A stretch of DNA of 64,000 nt from Devosia epidermidihirudinis (GTDB lineage Bacteria > Pseudomonadota > Alphaproteobacteria > Rhizobiales > Devosiaceae), in the NCBI RefSeq assembly GCF_000971295.1, contig NZ_LANJ01000019.1:186001-250000 (forward strand), written 5' to 3'. Made by a program: the position numbers and the translations under genes. Position 1 is the first letter of the stretch. Every line of letters begins with the position of its first letter. Shown in pieces: positions 17,566 to 25,293 of the stretch. The notes beneath the pieces are model-generated. The model saw only the letters and a program-made list of their open reading frames with translations, was not told the DNA's origin and made no database searches.

Positions 17566-18438
17566 GTGCTCAATCAGTTGATCGACTACGGCCACAAAGT
17601 GCGTGCCCTGTCCCTGCCAAAAAGCGCCGCGCCGCTCCATTGCATGGCCATCAGCGCCGGCTATGAGCAGCGCATAAACGAGGTCTATAACTGGGACGGA
17701 TTGCAGCGCGGAACCGCGCCCTTCCTCGTTATTCAGCACACTCTGGTCGGCGAAGGCCGGCTTGATTTCGCCGGCACGCAATACCGACTTACCCCCGGCC
17801 AGACCATGGTCCTTAGCCTCCCCCACGCGCACCGCTACTGGCTCGAACGCGGCCAGCGCTGGGAGTATTTCTGGATGGTCCTAAACGGCCGCGAAGCCCT
17901 CCGTTTAGCCCGCGAAATCATCGATTCCGCAGGCCCGGTTTTGACCCTCGCCGAGCCCGTCATCGACCGTCTGGCCGACGCCTGCCTCACCCTGATTGAC
18001 CGCTCGCCGATCACCCCAGGCGAGGCTTCCGCTGCCACTTATGCCGCCATGGCAGCCCTGCATGACGGGGCCTTTGCCACGGTCAATCCCCCCGACCGCG
18101 CCCTGCCGCCCGCCTTCGCCCGCGTCGTGGCGCATATCGACGCCAACCTCACCACCACGCTACAGGTCGACCGTCTCGCGGCCATCGCCGAGCTGAGCCG
18201 CGCCCACTTCGTCCGCGCGTTCACCAAAGCCACCGGCAGCACCCCGTCGGCCTTCGTCATGAACCGCCGCATCGAGCGCATCGAACGCCTGCTGCTCGCC
18301 ACCGATATGAGCGTCGTGGCCATCGCGGCGGCAACCGGGTTCAGCGACGCCAACTACCTCTCCAAAGCCTTCCGCCGCTACCACGCCATGACACCGCTGG
18401 ACTACCGCACCGCCATGCGACTGGCGGCAGGGACGTAG
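17566..18438 (+). CDS. AraC-family regulator of the second GH4 gene (putative)
   Basis: A 290-residue sugar-responsive AraC protein. The cupin sensing domain spans about residues 20-120 (QYRLTPGQTMVLSLPHAHRYW). Two helix-turn-helix units follow at the C-terminus (LAAIAELSRAHFVRAF, then VAIAAATGFSDANYLSKAF and the MTPLDYR end). I start it at GTG 17566 because GAGGG lies 7 bases before; the frame is open further upstream but has no good ribosome site. Divergence from the GH4 gene at 17452 suggests it controls that gene, as RafR/MsmR-type regulators do. Confidence 0.85.
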   Translation: MLNQLIDYGHKVRALSLPKSAAPLHCMAISAGYEQRINEVYNWDGLQRGTAPFLVIQHTLVGEGRLDFAGTQYRLTPGQTMVLSLPHAHRYWLERGQRWEYFWMVLNGREALRLAREIIDSAGPVLTLAEPVIDRLADACLTLIDRSPITPGEASAATYAAMAALHDGAFATVNPPDRALPPAFARVVAHIDANLTTTLQVDRLAAIAELSRAHFVRAFTKATGSTPSAFVMNRRIERIERLLLATDMSVVAIAAATGFSDANYLSKAFRRYHAMTPLDYRTAMRLAAGT

Positions 18439-18449
18439 GTCGGGAGAGT

Positions 18450-18530
18450 TCATGCTGAGCCCGTCGAACCACGAGGTCGGGTGTGCAGATCGTGCCACGC
18501 CCTCGTCCTTCGACAGGCTCAGGATGAGGG
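18450..18530. repeat. REP-like repeat, family C copy 2
   Basis: TTCATGCTGAGCCCGTCGAA and CCTTCGACAGGCTCAGGATG form the arms. Compare 3079-3164: the outer words are the same and the centre differs. Confidence 0.8.
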
Positions 18531-18578
18531 CTACCGGCGCGGGCGATAGGTGCGCAGTCCGCAATTTACTCAGATCCA

Positions 18579-18737
18579 TCAGTCGACACCCTCCCCCTTG
18601 CGGGGAGGGATCAAGGGTGGGGGTATAGTCAAGAGCGCCGCGCTTGCGGAGCCATACCCCCACCCGGCTCGATCACGGCGTTAGCAAGCTAACGCCTATC
18701 TCGCTTCCCTCCCCGCAAGGGGGAGGGTGTCGACTGA
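18579..18737. repeat. large nested palindrome, family D
   Basis: Outer arms of 32 bases (18579-18610 and 18706-18737) are perfect complements, and each also folds on itself (CCCTCCCCCTTGCGGGGAGG). Inside lie a second pair, AAGGGTGGGGGTAT with ATACCCCCACCC, and a third hairpin, GGCGTTAGC AA GCTAACGCC (18678-18697). In single-stranded form it would make a cruciform with several arms. No ORF is present. Confidence 0.9.
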
Positions 18738-18824
18738 GATGCTAGTGCCCCGATCCTCTCGCAATCCCCCTTGCCCCCACGGCCAAAAGGCGCGAGAACG
18801 CTCGTTGACGTATAGGGCAAGCAA

Positions 18825-19301
18825 ATGACCAATCCTGTAACCGAAAATCGGCGGCATTTCGAAGATCTGACGCTCGGTGAAGTCATCGACCTGGGCCACA
18901 CCCTGGTCACCAAGGACATGATCACGAGCTTTGCCCGCGAGTTCGATCCGTTCCCGTTCCACCTCGACGAAGCCGCCGCCAAGGCCTCCCTGCTCGGCGG
19001 GCTCGCCTCGAGCGGTTGGCAGACCGGCGCGCTGAGCCTGCGCATGCTGGTCGATAGCTTCCTCTCCAAGCTCGCCTCTGCCGGCGGCCTCGGCTTCACC
19101 GATCTGCGCTGGAAAAGTCCTGTCATGGTGGGCGACACCATTGGTGGCACGGTTACCATCGCCGAACTGCGCCGCTCGGAAACCCACCCGCAATGGGGCA
19201 TCATGGCGCTCGACTTTGACGTCAGGAACCAGAACGGCAAGCAGGTGATGACGATGCGCCTCGCCAATATGGTAGAAACGCGCGAGGGAGCAGTCGCATG
19301 A
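18825..19301 (+). CDS. MaoC-family hotdog hydratase 1
   Basis: A 158-residue MaoC-like protein. The (R)-hydratase signature region appears as FAREFDPFPFHLDEAAA near residue 38, containing the Asp and His that activate water in family enzymes. The GGLASSGW turn near 61 is typical. MaoC proteins hydrate enoyl-CoA or related thioesters. Its stop overlaps the next MaoC start (ATGA), so the pair is translated together and may form a heterodimer. Confidence 0.88.
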   Translation: MTNPVTENRRHFEDLTLGEVIDLGHTLVTKDMITSFAREFDPFPFHLDEAAAKASLLGGLASSGWQTGALSLRMLVDSFLSKLASAGGLGFTDLRWKSPVMVGDTIGGTVTIAELRRSETHPQWGIMALDFDVRNQNGKQVMTMRLANMVETREGAVA

Positions 19302-19855
19302 CCCGTTGGTTCGAAGACATCATCCTCGACGAAAATTTTGATCTCGGCAGCCACACGTTCAATGCTGATGAAATCATCCGCTTCGCCACGCTATACGATC
19401 CGCAATATTTCCACCTCGACGCCGAAGCCGCCAAGCACAGCCATTTCGGCGGCTTGGTCGCCAGCGGGTGGCACACGGTCAGCATCGGACATCGCAAGAT
19501 GGTGGACACGCTCTTCGCCGAAGAGGACCGCCTGCGCGCCGAGGGCAAGGAGCCCGGCGTGTCCGGCCCCTCCCCTGGCGTTAATTCCATGGAGTTCAAG
19601 GCGCCCGTCCGCCCCGGCGACACCGTGAGCTATCAACTGGTCGTCACCGACAAGCGCGCGTCCAACTCCATTCCCGGCTGGGGCCTGCTGTTCAACCGGC
19701 TGACAGCGGTCAATCAACGGGGTGAGCTGGTTTACAGCGCCGATCTCGTCGGCTTCTCCAAGCTGCGCGATTACACCATGCCGCTCAAGCTTCGCGTGTT
19801 GCTCGCGCTCACCAAACTGCCGGTTATCGGGCCTTTGCTCAAGCGCCGCTCTTGA
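19298..19855 (+). CDS. MaoC-family hotdog hydratase 2
   Basis: A 185-residue sister of the preceding protein, with YDPQYFHLDAEAAKHSHFGG as the active-site region near residue 29 and GGLVASGWHT following. About 27 residues longer than gene 1, owing to a C-terminal extension rich in Leu and basic residues. Tandem MaoC genes are known for two-subunit (R)-specific hydratases; that these two pair is inferred only from the overlap. Confidence 0.88.
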   Translation: MTRWFEDIILDENFDLGSHTFNADEIIRFATLYDPQYFHLDAEAAKHSHFGGLVASGWHTVSIGHRKMVDTLFAEEDRLRAEGKEPGVSGPSPGVNSMEFKAPVRPGDTVSYQLVVTDKRASNSIPGWGLLFNRLTAVNQRGELVYSADLVGFSKLRDYTMPLKLRVLLALTKLPVIGPLLKRRS

Positions 19856-19886
19856 AAGCGACGCAGTCGCCCTGCACTGTCAATCC

Positions 19887-20231
19887 ATGCGCCGATTCGC
19901 CCTCACAGCCTCACTCATCGCCCTCACCGCCACCCCGGCATTCGCCCAATCGTTTCAGGGCAATTGGGGCTGTCGCGACGACACCGCCTCCAAGGCGGGG
20001 ATCCTGACCATCTATGGCGGGGTCTATGGTTTTGCCTCGACCACGGTGGGCGATAAATCGTCCGGCACCGGCACGGTTACCGGATATCAGGATGGCGTTC
20101 AGTTCAACGATGGCGGCCTCAAGGACGCCCGCTCGATCCAGGCCGGACGCGTTGTGCCCGATCCCAATTTCGGCATGGCACTGCAGCTCGAAACAGCCAA
20201 TGCCATCGTGATGCTGTGCACCCCGCACTAA
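19887..20231 (+). CDS. small secreted protein of unknown function
   Basis: A 114-residue protein with a clear Sec signal (MRRF, then a hydrophobic stretch ending AFA before QSF). The mature part starts with SFQGNWGC and has only two cysteines, one here and one four residues from the end (LCTPH), well placed for a disulfide. No family is recognised. The ATG at 19887 is chosen because it gives the signal peptide; the open frame begins earlier, inside the MaoC gene. Confidence 0.65.
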   Translation: MRRFALTASLIALTATPAFAQSFQGNWGCRDDTASKAGILTIYGGVYGFASTTVGDKSSGTGTVTGYQDGVQFNDGGLKDARSIQAGRVVPDPNFGMALQLETANAIVMLCTPH

Positions 20232-20263
20232 GCCGATAACGCCTTCCCTGCCTGCCCCTCTGC

Positions 20264-20294
20264 AGCCCCCAAATGCGATTTTGTCGCGGGGGCT
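20264..20294 (+). terminator. possible terminator after the small secreted protein
   Basis: AGCCCCC (20264-20270) pairs with GGGGGCT (20288-20294) over a 17-base loop, followed by TGAACTTTT. Confidence 0.5.
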
Positions 20295-20347
20295 TGAACT
20301 TTTCAACCGTTCAGGCATTTTGTCGGTGCGGCGCCGGGCCCCTCTGG

Positions 20348-20368
20348 CGAGAGTGACTTATACTCTCG
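20348..20368. promoter_or_regulatory. palindrome upstream of terC, possible operator or leader hairpin
   Basis: CGAGAGT and ACTCTCG are perfect 7-base arms around GACTTAT, 43 bases before the TerC start. The sequence TATACT within it also resembles a -10 box, so a bound regulator could cover the promoter. I looked for the conserved core of the manganese yybP-ykoY riboswitch and did not see it. Confidence 0.4.
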
Positions 20369-20411
20369 TGATGTCGGAGCTGCTCCAACTTAACATGGAG
20401 AAGGTCCGGCG

Positions 20412-21431
20412 ATGGAATCGCTTCTTGGCGCCCTTATGGGCGATTTTCTCGGTACTCCCGTCTATTTCTGGGTCGCGTTCCTCGCGATCGTCATTGGCTT
20501 ACTGGTTTTCGATCTGGGCGTCCTGCACAAGGATGAGCACGAGATCGGGGCCAAGGAGAGCCTGACGCTTTACGGCTTCTACGTGGCCATTGCCCTGGCC
20601 TTTGGCGCCTGGGTTTGGTGGCAGCGCGGCGCAGAAGCCGGGCTCGAATTCTACACCGGCTACCTGCTCGAACAGTCGCTGGCGATGGACAACATGTTCG
20701 TCATCGCGACCATTTTCGGCTTCCTCGCCATCCCCCGCATCTACCAGCACCGCGTGTTGTTCTGGGGCATTCTGGGCGTCATCCTGTTCCGCGCAGTGCT
20801 GATCGGCGTCGGTGCGGCCTTGGTCAACCAGTTCAGCTGGATCCTGCTCGGCTTTGGCGCCTTCCTGGTGTTCACCGGCATTCGCATGTTCAGCCACAAG
20901 GACGAAGAGGCCAATCTCGACGACAACAAGGTCTTCCAGTTCATCTCCAAGCGCTTCCGTGTCACCAAGGAACTGCACGGCCGCAATTTCACGGTCAAGC
21001 AGCCCGATCCCAAGACCGGCAAGATCGTTACCTGGCTGACTCCCCTGGCCGTGGCGCTGATCATGGTCGAAGTCGTCGATCTGGTGTTCGCCGTGGACTC
21101 CGTGCCGGCGGTCTTCGCCGTCACCCAGGACACGTTCATCGTCTACACCTCGAACATCTTCGCCATCCTGGGCCTGCGTTCGCTCTACTTCGCGCTCGCC
21201 GCCGCCATGAACCGCTTCCGTTACCTTCAGGTTTCGCTGGCCATCATTCTGGTGCTGGTGGGTATCAAGATCTCGCTCGTACCGTTCCACATCCACATCG
21301 ACACCCTGCTGTCGCTGGTCGTGACGCTGTCGATCCTGGCCGGTGGCGTGATCTTCTCGCTCTACAAGACCCGCAACGAGGTCAATGTGAGCGTCGATGA
21401 GAAGCCCGAAATCGGCCGTCTCGAACCATAA
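20412..21431 (+). CDS. TerC/Alx-family integral membrane protein
   Basis: A 339-residue polytopic protein with about nine membrane segments. The TerC core includes the acidic intramembrane patch LEQSLAMDNMFVI near residue 89 and VEVVDLVFAVDSVPAVFAV near 219, residues thought to handle metal ions. TerC/Alx proteins are linked to tellurite resistance, pH response and Mn(II) export or to metalation of secreted proteins. Unlike the ter operons, no other tellurite gene is near. A 12-bp terminator follows directly. Confidence 0.92.
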   Translation: MESLLGALMGDFLGTPVYFWVAFLAIVIGLLVFDLGVLHKDEHEIGAKESLTLYGFYVAIALAFGAWVWWQRGAEAGLEFYTGYLLEQSLAMDNMFVIATIFGFLAIPRIYQHRVLFWGILGVILFRAVLIGVGAALVNQFSWILLGFGAFLVFTGIRMFSHKDEEANLDDNKVFQFISKRFRVTKELHGRNFTVKQPDPKTGKIVTWLTPLAVALIMVEVVDLVFAVDSVPAVFAVTQDTFIVYTSNIFAILGLRSLYFALAAAMNRFRYLQVSLAIILVLVGIKISLVPFHIHIDTLLSLVVTLSILAGGVIFSLYKTRNEVNVSVDEKPEIGRLEP

Positions 21432-21441
21432 CAATCCCGCA

Positions 21442-21478
21442 AACGGGCCGGCGGTTGACGCCGGCCCGTTCTGCTTTT
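21442..21478 (+). terminator. rho-independent terminator of terC
   Basis: A perfect 12-bp stem AACGGGCCGGCG / CGCCGGCCCGTT with a 5-base loop, followed by CTGCTTTT. Confidence 0.92.
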
Positions 21479-21778
21479 AGATTTTGCGCCTACCCCAGAT
21501 GAGGTTTCGCACGAAAATGATCTGATATTTCGCCCCGGACGCCCGACGAGCCGACTGTTCCACGCCAGCGTGTGACCAGTTCTGCGTGGTTGCCGCTCCA
21601 GCGAAGGTCAGTTTCATGTGCGCCCTGCCACACTGATGGCACCGCTCATCCCCTCCTGAACGACAGCCCCGGCGTCCCACCAAAACCACGCTTCATCGCG
21701 CGGCGCTTTGCGCTGCGCCGTTTTCAAACCCCGCCGCTGCGTTGAAAGCGCCGGACGGGGATGAAGAAAGGCTTTGTC
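21479..21778. other. unassigned 300-base stretch
   Basis: No gene is supported on either strand. GGCGC and GCGCC words followed by GTTTTC near 21700-21725 could be a weak hairpin. Confidence 0.4.
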
Positions 21779-21955
21779 ATGCCCAAAAACATGTTCCAGC
21801 GTCCTCAGCAGGTCGCCCACTCCAACAACGTGCCGCGCCACGGTGCCCCGATCCCCACCCGCAAGCCGGATGCCAAGAAAATCGTACAGCCTCCACGCGA
21901 TACGATCACCTTGCCTTCGCTGGGGGATCTACTTGGCAAATTGCCCAAGTCCTAA
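21779..21955 (+). CDS. small basic protein of unknown function
   Basis: A 58-residue basic, proline-rich protein (MPKNMF start), without a signal peptide, cysteines or a membrane segment. AAAGG stands 8 bases before the ATG; an in-frame ATG at 21761 with GGACGGGG upstream would add six residues. The C-terminus LPSLGDLLGKLPKS could form an amphipathic helix. No family is recognised. Confidence 0.5.
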   Translation: MPKNMFQRPQQVAHSNNVPRHGAPIPTRKPDAKKIVQPPRDTITLPSLGDLLGKLPKS

Positions 21956-21965
21956 GGTCAAATCC

Positions 21966-21989
21966 GCCCCGGCGTTTCGGCGCCGGGGC
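21966..21989 (+). terminator. hairpin after the small basic protein gene
   Basis: GCCCCGGCG pairs perfectly with CGCCGGGGC around TTTCGG, 10 bases after the stop. The U tract is weak. Confidence 0.55.
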
Positions 21990-22107
21990 CTTGGCGCGAG
22001 GAGGAACAAATACAAGGGGGACTTGCGGAAATTTACTGTGATGACGGGCACTTGCAACCATTTGGCCGGCCAACCACTTGTTCTTTACAATGAAAGGAGT
22101 CCTCAAA

Positions 22108-22386
22108 ATGAAATCAAAATTTGCTCTCGCCCTGGTCTCCGCTCTCGCCCTGAGCGCCGCCATGCCTGCCGTTTCTTTTGCTGAACAGACACGTGATCGC
22201 GGCGGTGACAGCCAGCGGGATTTCTCCACATTCCGGTCTGACGCCATTTTGCGCGAACTGCAGGACCGCGGAATTAACGCCACGTCCGTTGAGCCATGGG
22301 GCGGCCTGATCCGCGCCTATGTGCAGACTGACCACGGCATTATCATGGAATTCTTCAATCCCGGCAGCCTCACCCCTGCACAATAA
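22108..22386 (+). CDS. small secreted protein of unknown function
   Basis: A 92-residue protein with a Sec signal (residues 1-24, ending SFA before EQ) and an AAAGGAGT ribosome site 7 bases before the chosen ATG. The mature part is short and mixed alpha/beta in look (LRELQDRGINATSVEPWGG then RAYVQTDHGIIMEFF), reminiscent of PepSY-like or small beta-alpha domains in periplasmic proteins, though I cannot assign it to a family. A strong hairpin follows the stop. Confidence 0.7.
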   Translation: MKSKFALALVSALALSAAMPAVSFAEQTRDRGGDSQRDFSTFRSDAILRELQDRGINATSVEPWGGLIRAYVQTDHGIIMEFFNPGSLTPAQ

Positions 22387-22392
22387 ACACCA

Positions 22393-22426
22393 GCCCTGCG
22401 CGCCGGGTTCAGCCGGCGAGCAGGGC
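22393..22426 (+). terminator. terminator after the 92-residue secreted protein
   Basis: GCCCTGC-G-CGCCGG pairs with CCGGCG-A-GCAGGGC (one G/A mismatch) around GTTCAG, followed by CGTTTGC. Confidence 0.7.
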
Positions 22427-22499
22427 CGTTTGCTCGCTTGCACCAGTCTCGCCGCATTTCGGGGTTAACCGAGTCGGCTACGACAGCAAGGAGATGACC

Positions 22500-22892
22500 A
22501 TGGGTGCCATCCACGAAATCGTATTCGACTGTGACAAGCCCGCGCTTCTGGCCCAGTTTTGGGCGGAGCTCCTCGATGGCTATGCGGTGCGCGACTATGA
22601 CCAGGCCGAGATCGCTCGGCTCGCCACGCTCGGCCTGACGCCGGAAACCGACCCAACCGTGATGGTCGATGGCCCCGGCCCTTCAATCTGCTTTCAGAAC
22701 GTCGAAGGCCGCCGCCCCGATAACAATCGCGTCCATTTCGATGTCGAAGTGGCCCAGCGGTCCGATGAAGTCGAGCGCCTCAAGGCCAATGGGGCCGAGA
22801 TCGTCCGCGTCCTGCCCACCTACACTGTGATGCGCGACCCAGAGGGCAACCAGTTCTGCCTCGTCGATCAGCGTCAGGCCATCGCCGCCTGA
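22500..22892 (+). CDS. VOC (glyoxalase-like) domain protein
   Basis: A 130-residue single VOC domain made of two beta-alpha-beta-beta-beta units. The second unit ends in VMRDPEGNQFCLVD, the common VOC motif with a metal-ligand-type Glu/Gln position. I use the ATG at 22500 because AAGGAG ends 6 bases before it; the ATG at 22494 would abut the ribosome site. VOC proteins range from glyoxalase and dioxygenase to antibiotic-binding, and the activity here is unknown. Confidence 0.8.
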   Translation: MGAIHEIVFDCDKPALLAQFWAELLDGYAVRDYDQAEIARLATLGLTPETDPTVMVDGPGPSICFQNVEGRRPDNNRVHFDVEVAQRSDEVERLKANGAEIVRVLPTYTVMRDPEGNQFCLVDQRQAIAA

Positions 22893-22960
22893 CGCTACTG
22901 ACATGCCCTGTCAGCCGGTTTGGACTAGGCTAGGCCCGTCACCAGAACGGAGCGACAGCC

Positions 22961-23362
22961 ATGCCCCTCATCGCGACCTGCCACTGCGGCGCCAGCCAGA
23001 TCGAGCTGCCCTACGCCCCCACAGCGGCTACCGAATGCAATTGCAGCTTCTGTGCCCGCACCGGCGCCATCTGGGCCTATTTCGCACCCGGCGAACTCAA
23101 GTTCATTTCGCAAGCTGACGACAAGACCTATTCGGCCAGCGGCGGCATGAACGCTCATCACTTCTGCAGCACATGCGGCATCCAGACCTGGGGCGACTCG
23201 CCTGACTGGGCGTCGATGTACAACAACGACGGGACCTCCAAAACCGGGGACCCCAACGCCATGCCCACCACCCGCATCGTCGGCCTCAACCTGCGGCTAA
23301 TCGATGATCTGGATTGGTCGACCGTGACGATCACAAAAGTGGATGGACGCACGAGCTGGTAG
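22961..23362 (+). CDS. GFA (CENP-V/GFA) family zinc protein
   Basis: A 133-residue member of the GFA family, named after the glutathione-dependent formaldehyde-activating enzyme. The zinc ligands are visible as CHCG (residues 7-10), CNCSFC (residues 26-31) and CSTCG near residue 68. Family members form S-hydroxymethylglutathione or bind thiol adducts; many have no proven activity, so formaldehyde detoxification should be taken as a family label only. Confidence 0.88.
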   Translation: MPLIATCHCGASQIELPYAPTAATECNCSFCARTGAIWAYFAPGELKFISQADDKTYSASGGMNAHHFCSTCGIQTWGDSPDWASMYNNDGTSKTGDPNAMPTTRIVGLNLRLIDDLDWSTVTITKVDGRTSW

Positions 23363-23408
23363 CGCGTCAAGTCGCTAACGGCCCTGCCCAACACGGTCTC
23401 ACCCAGAA

Positions 23409-23434
23409 CACCGCGCTGCGCTCGGACCTGATCC
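23409..23434. repeat. half copy of palindromic repeat family B
   Basis: GCTGCGCTCGGACCTGATCC with CGAGCGCC is a single self-complementary arm like those at 15681 and 32011, without its partner. Confidence 0.5.
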
Positions 23435-23507
23435 GAGCGCCACTATCAGCGTGTGAAATATGGAGAGAGCCCTAGGGGTAGAGCCGGAAACGACTGATGT
23501 TTGTGGC

Positions 23508-24041
23508 TCAGTGCCCTTCAAACGCCATCAGTGCCGTAACCGTTACACCCTCGGCCCCGAGTTTGGCGGCCCCGCCAATATCAGGCAGATCAATCGCGAA
23601 GGCCGCTTTGTCAACGGTCGCGCCGGTGCGGCGCAATAGCCCCACTGCGGCGATCGCCGTGCCGCCCGTTGCGATGAGGTCGTCGACCAGCAGAACCTGA
23701 TCACCCGACTCCAGCACATCGGCGTGGATCTCGATGGTGTCGACGCCATATTCGAGGGCGTAGTTCTGCCCGATGGTCTCGCCAGGCAACTTGCCCTTCT
23801 TGCGGATCGGGATGAAGCCGACGCCCAGCGCAATAGCCACGCCAGCACCGAAGATGAACCCACGCGCTTCAATGCCAGCGACATGGGTAATGCCCTGTCC
23901 GCGATACAGCTGCGCGATGCGCTCGATGCTTTCCTTGAAGCCTTCGGGATGCTCGATCAGCGTGGTGATGTCGCGGAACAGGATGCCCTTCTTGGGATAG
24001 TCCGGAATCGTGCGAACGAGGGCCTTGAGGTCAAGCGACAT
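23508..24041 (-). CDS. apt: adenine phosphoribosyltransferase
   Basis: A 177-residue purine salvage enzyme that makes AMP from adenine and PRPP. The PRPP-binding loop [13 protein letters not shown] is at about residues 117-129, the N-terminus [17 protein letters not shown] is characteristic, and EARGFIFG near 59 is the adenine-side loop. Full length for the family. Monocistronic. Confidence 0.96.
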   Translation of the reverse strand: MSLDLKALVRTIPDYPKKGILFRDITTLIEHPEGFKESIERIAQLYRGQGITHVAGIEARGFIFGAGVAIALGVGFIPIRKKGKLPGETIGQNYALEYGVDTIEIHADVLESGDQVLLVDDLIATGGTAIAAVGLLRRTGATVDKAAFAIDLPDIGGAAKLGAEGVTVTALMAFEGH

Positions 24042-24068
24042 GGCAGTCCTAAGCTGAGATAGAAAGAA

Positions 24069-24263
24069 TCAGGGAGCCCGGCGGCCCATGAGATGGCGGG
24101 CAATAACGCCGGCATTGTAGGCGGCCGAGCGCGTCACGGTGATCGCGGTCTCCCGGGCCTTGGGATTGCTCGCAACGGCCTGAATTCCGGCGCGAACGGC
24201 GGGGTGACGGCTCATGGTGAGCGCAGCGCCGACGACTGTAACGGCGATCCGAATTGCAGACAT
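24069..24263 (-). CDS. small hypothetical protein
   Basis: A 64-residue, Ala- and Arg-rich protein that starts with a hydrophobic stretch (IRIAVTVVGAALTM). GGGAGA lies 5 bases before the ATG at 24263. No cysteine and no known family. It lies between apt and petC on the same strand as both. Confidence 0.55.
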   Translation of the reverse strand: MSAIRIAVTVVGAALTMSRHPAVRAGIQAVASNPKARETAITVTRSAAYNAGVIARHLMGRRAP

Positions 24264-24358
24264 GGCTTCTCCCTTCGTCCCGAAATTGCGAACGCCCCAT
24301 ATTGCGGGCTGAGGCCAGATTGGCAAGGGGTTGAACCCTGTGTGATGGCCTCAAACGA

Positions 24359-24382
24359 CAAAGGGCCCCGAGGGGCCCTTTG
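24359..24382. terminator. terminator of the petABC operon
   Basis: A perfect 11-bp stem CAAAGGGCCCC / GGGGCCCTTTG with a 2-base centre. Minus-strand reading continues TCGTTTG, plus-strand reading CAATCTTTT, so it can act both ways. Confidence 0.9.
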
Positions 24383-24403
24383 CAATCTTTTAGTTCAAGC
24401 CGA

Positions 24404-25276
24404 TCAGTGCTCGATACCGCGCCAGATCTTGCGCTTAGTGGCGTACATCAGGCCTGCAAAGACGAACAGGAACAGCAGAACCTTAAAGCCGGTTTCCTTG
24501 CGGGCGACGAGGCCAGGCTCAGCCATCCACATCATGAAGGCGGAGACGTCGTGCGAATACTGCTCGACAGTCAGCGGCACTTCTTCGCCGTTCTCACCGG
24601 GCTCGTAAGCAACCAGTTCGTCCGACAGTGGCGGGCCCATGCCGATGGCGTGGCCGGGGAAGTAATCGTTGTAGTGCTTGCCTTCGGCCAGCTCAAACGG
24701 CGTACCGTCTGAGTTGTGCGGAGCCGATTCTGGCACTTCATCGTGATAGCCGTTGAGCAGCGCGTGGATATAGTCCGGGCCGCCTTCCGAATAACCGGTG
24801 AAGTAGTTGGCGATCCACCACAGACCTTCTTCCTTCACGCCGCGGGCCTTGGCCAGCACCGAGAAGTCTGGTGGCATTGCGCCGCCGTTTGCGTCACGAG
24901 CGTCCTGCTCGGTGGCGAATGGCGAAGGCCAACGGTCCGCAGCCACACCCTTGCGGGTGCCGCCGTCAGCAGTTGGGTCAGCAATGTCATACTCTGCAGC
25001 GAGTGCCTTGACCTGAGCTTCCGAGAAGTTCGGGCCGCCCTTTTCCGAAAGGTTGCGGAACGAGATCAGGCGTGCGCCATGGCAGCTCGAGCACACTTCA
25101 CGGAACACCTGGAAGCCGCGCTGCAGCTGGTTGGTGTCGTAGGTGCCGAAAATGCCGGCAAAGCTCCAGTTCTGCTTTTCGATAGGAGCGCCACCCTCGG
25201 CAGCCTGTGCTGCCGAGACCGATGCGAAGCCTGCGACAAGCGCAATGGCGGCTAGGATAGTCTTTGTGTTGAACAT
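24404..25276 (-). CDS. petC: cytochrome c1 subunit of the bc1 complex
   Basis: A 290-residue cytochrome c1. Residues 1-24 are a Sec signal. The haem motif CSSCH is at about residues 65-69, and the C-terminal anchor (KVLLFLFVFAGLMYA) is followed by basic residues. It passes electrons from the Rieske protein to soluble cytochrome c. Last of petA-petB-petC, 17 bases after petB. The frame stays open upstream into petB, but the signal peptide and separate petB stop show the two are not fused, unlike Bradyrhizobium fbcH. Confidence 0.96.
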   Translation of the reverse strand: MFNTKTILAAIALVAGFASVSAAQAAEGGAPIEKQNWSFAGIFGTYDTNQLQRGFQVFREVCSSCHGARLISFRNLSEKGGPNFSEAQVKALAAEYDIADPTADGGTRKGVAADRWPSPFATEQDARDANGGAMPPDFSVLAKARGVKEEGLWWIANYFTGYSEGGPDYIHALLNGYHDEVPESAPHNSDGTPFELAEGKHYNDYFPGHAIGMGPPLSDELVAYEPGENGEEVPLTVEQYSHDVSAFMMWMAEPGLVARKETGFKVLLFLFVFAGLMYATKRKIWRGIEH

Positions 25277-25293
25277 GGTTCCTGCCCCTCTCA

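Larger units (their letters stand above)
18439..18824. other. gene-free stretch with two repeat elements
   Basis: Nothing coding is seen here. The stretch holds REP-like copy 2 at 18450-18530 and the 159-base nested palindrome at 18579-18737, with about 90 unassigned bases before the MaoC gene. Confidence 0.75.

Noticed and set aside
20232..20411. Manganese (yybP-ykoY) riboswitch before terC
   Set aside because: The conserved paired core of that riboswitch could not be found; only a simple palindrome is present.
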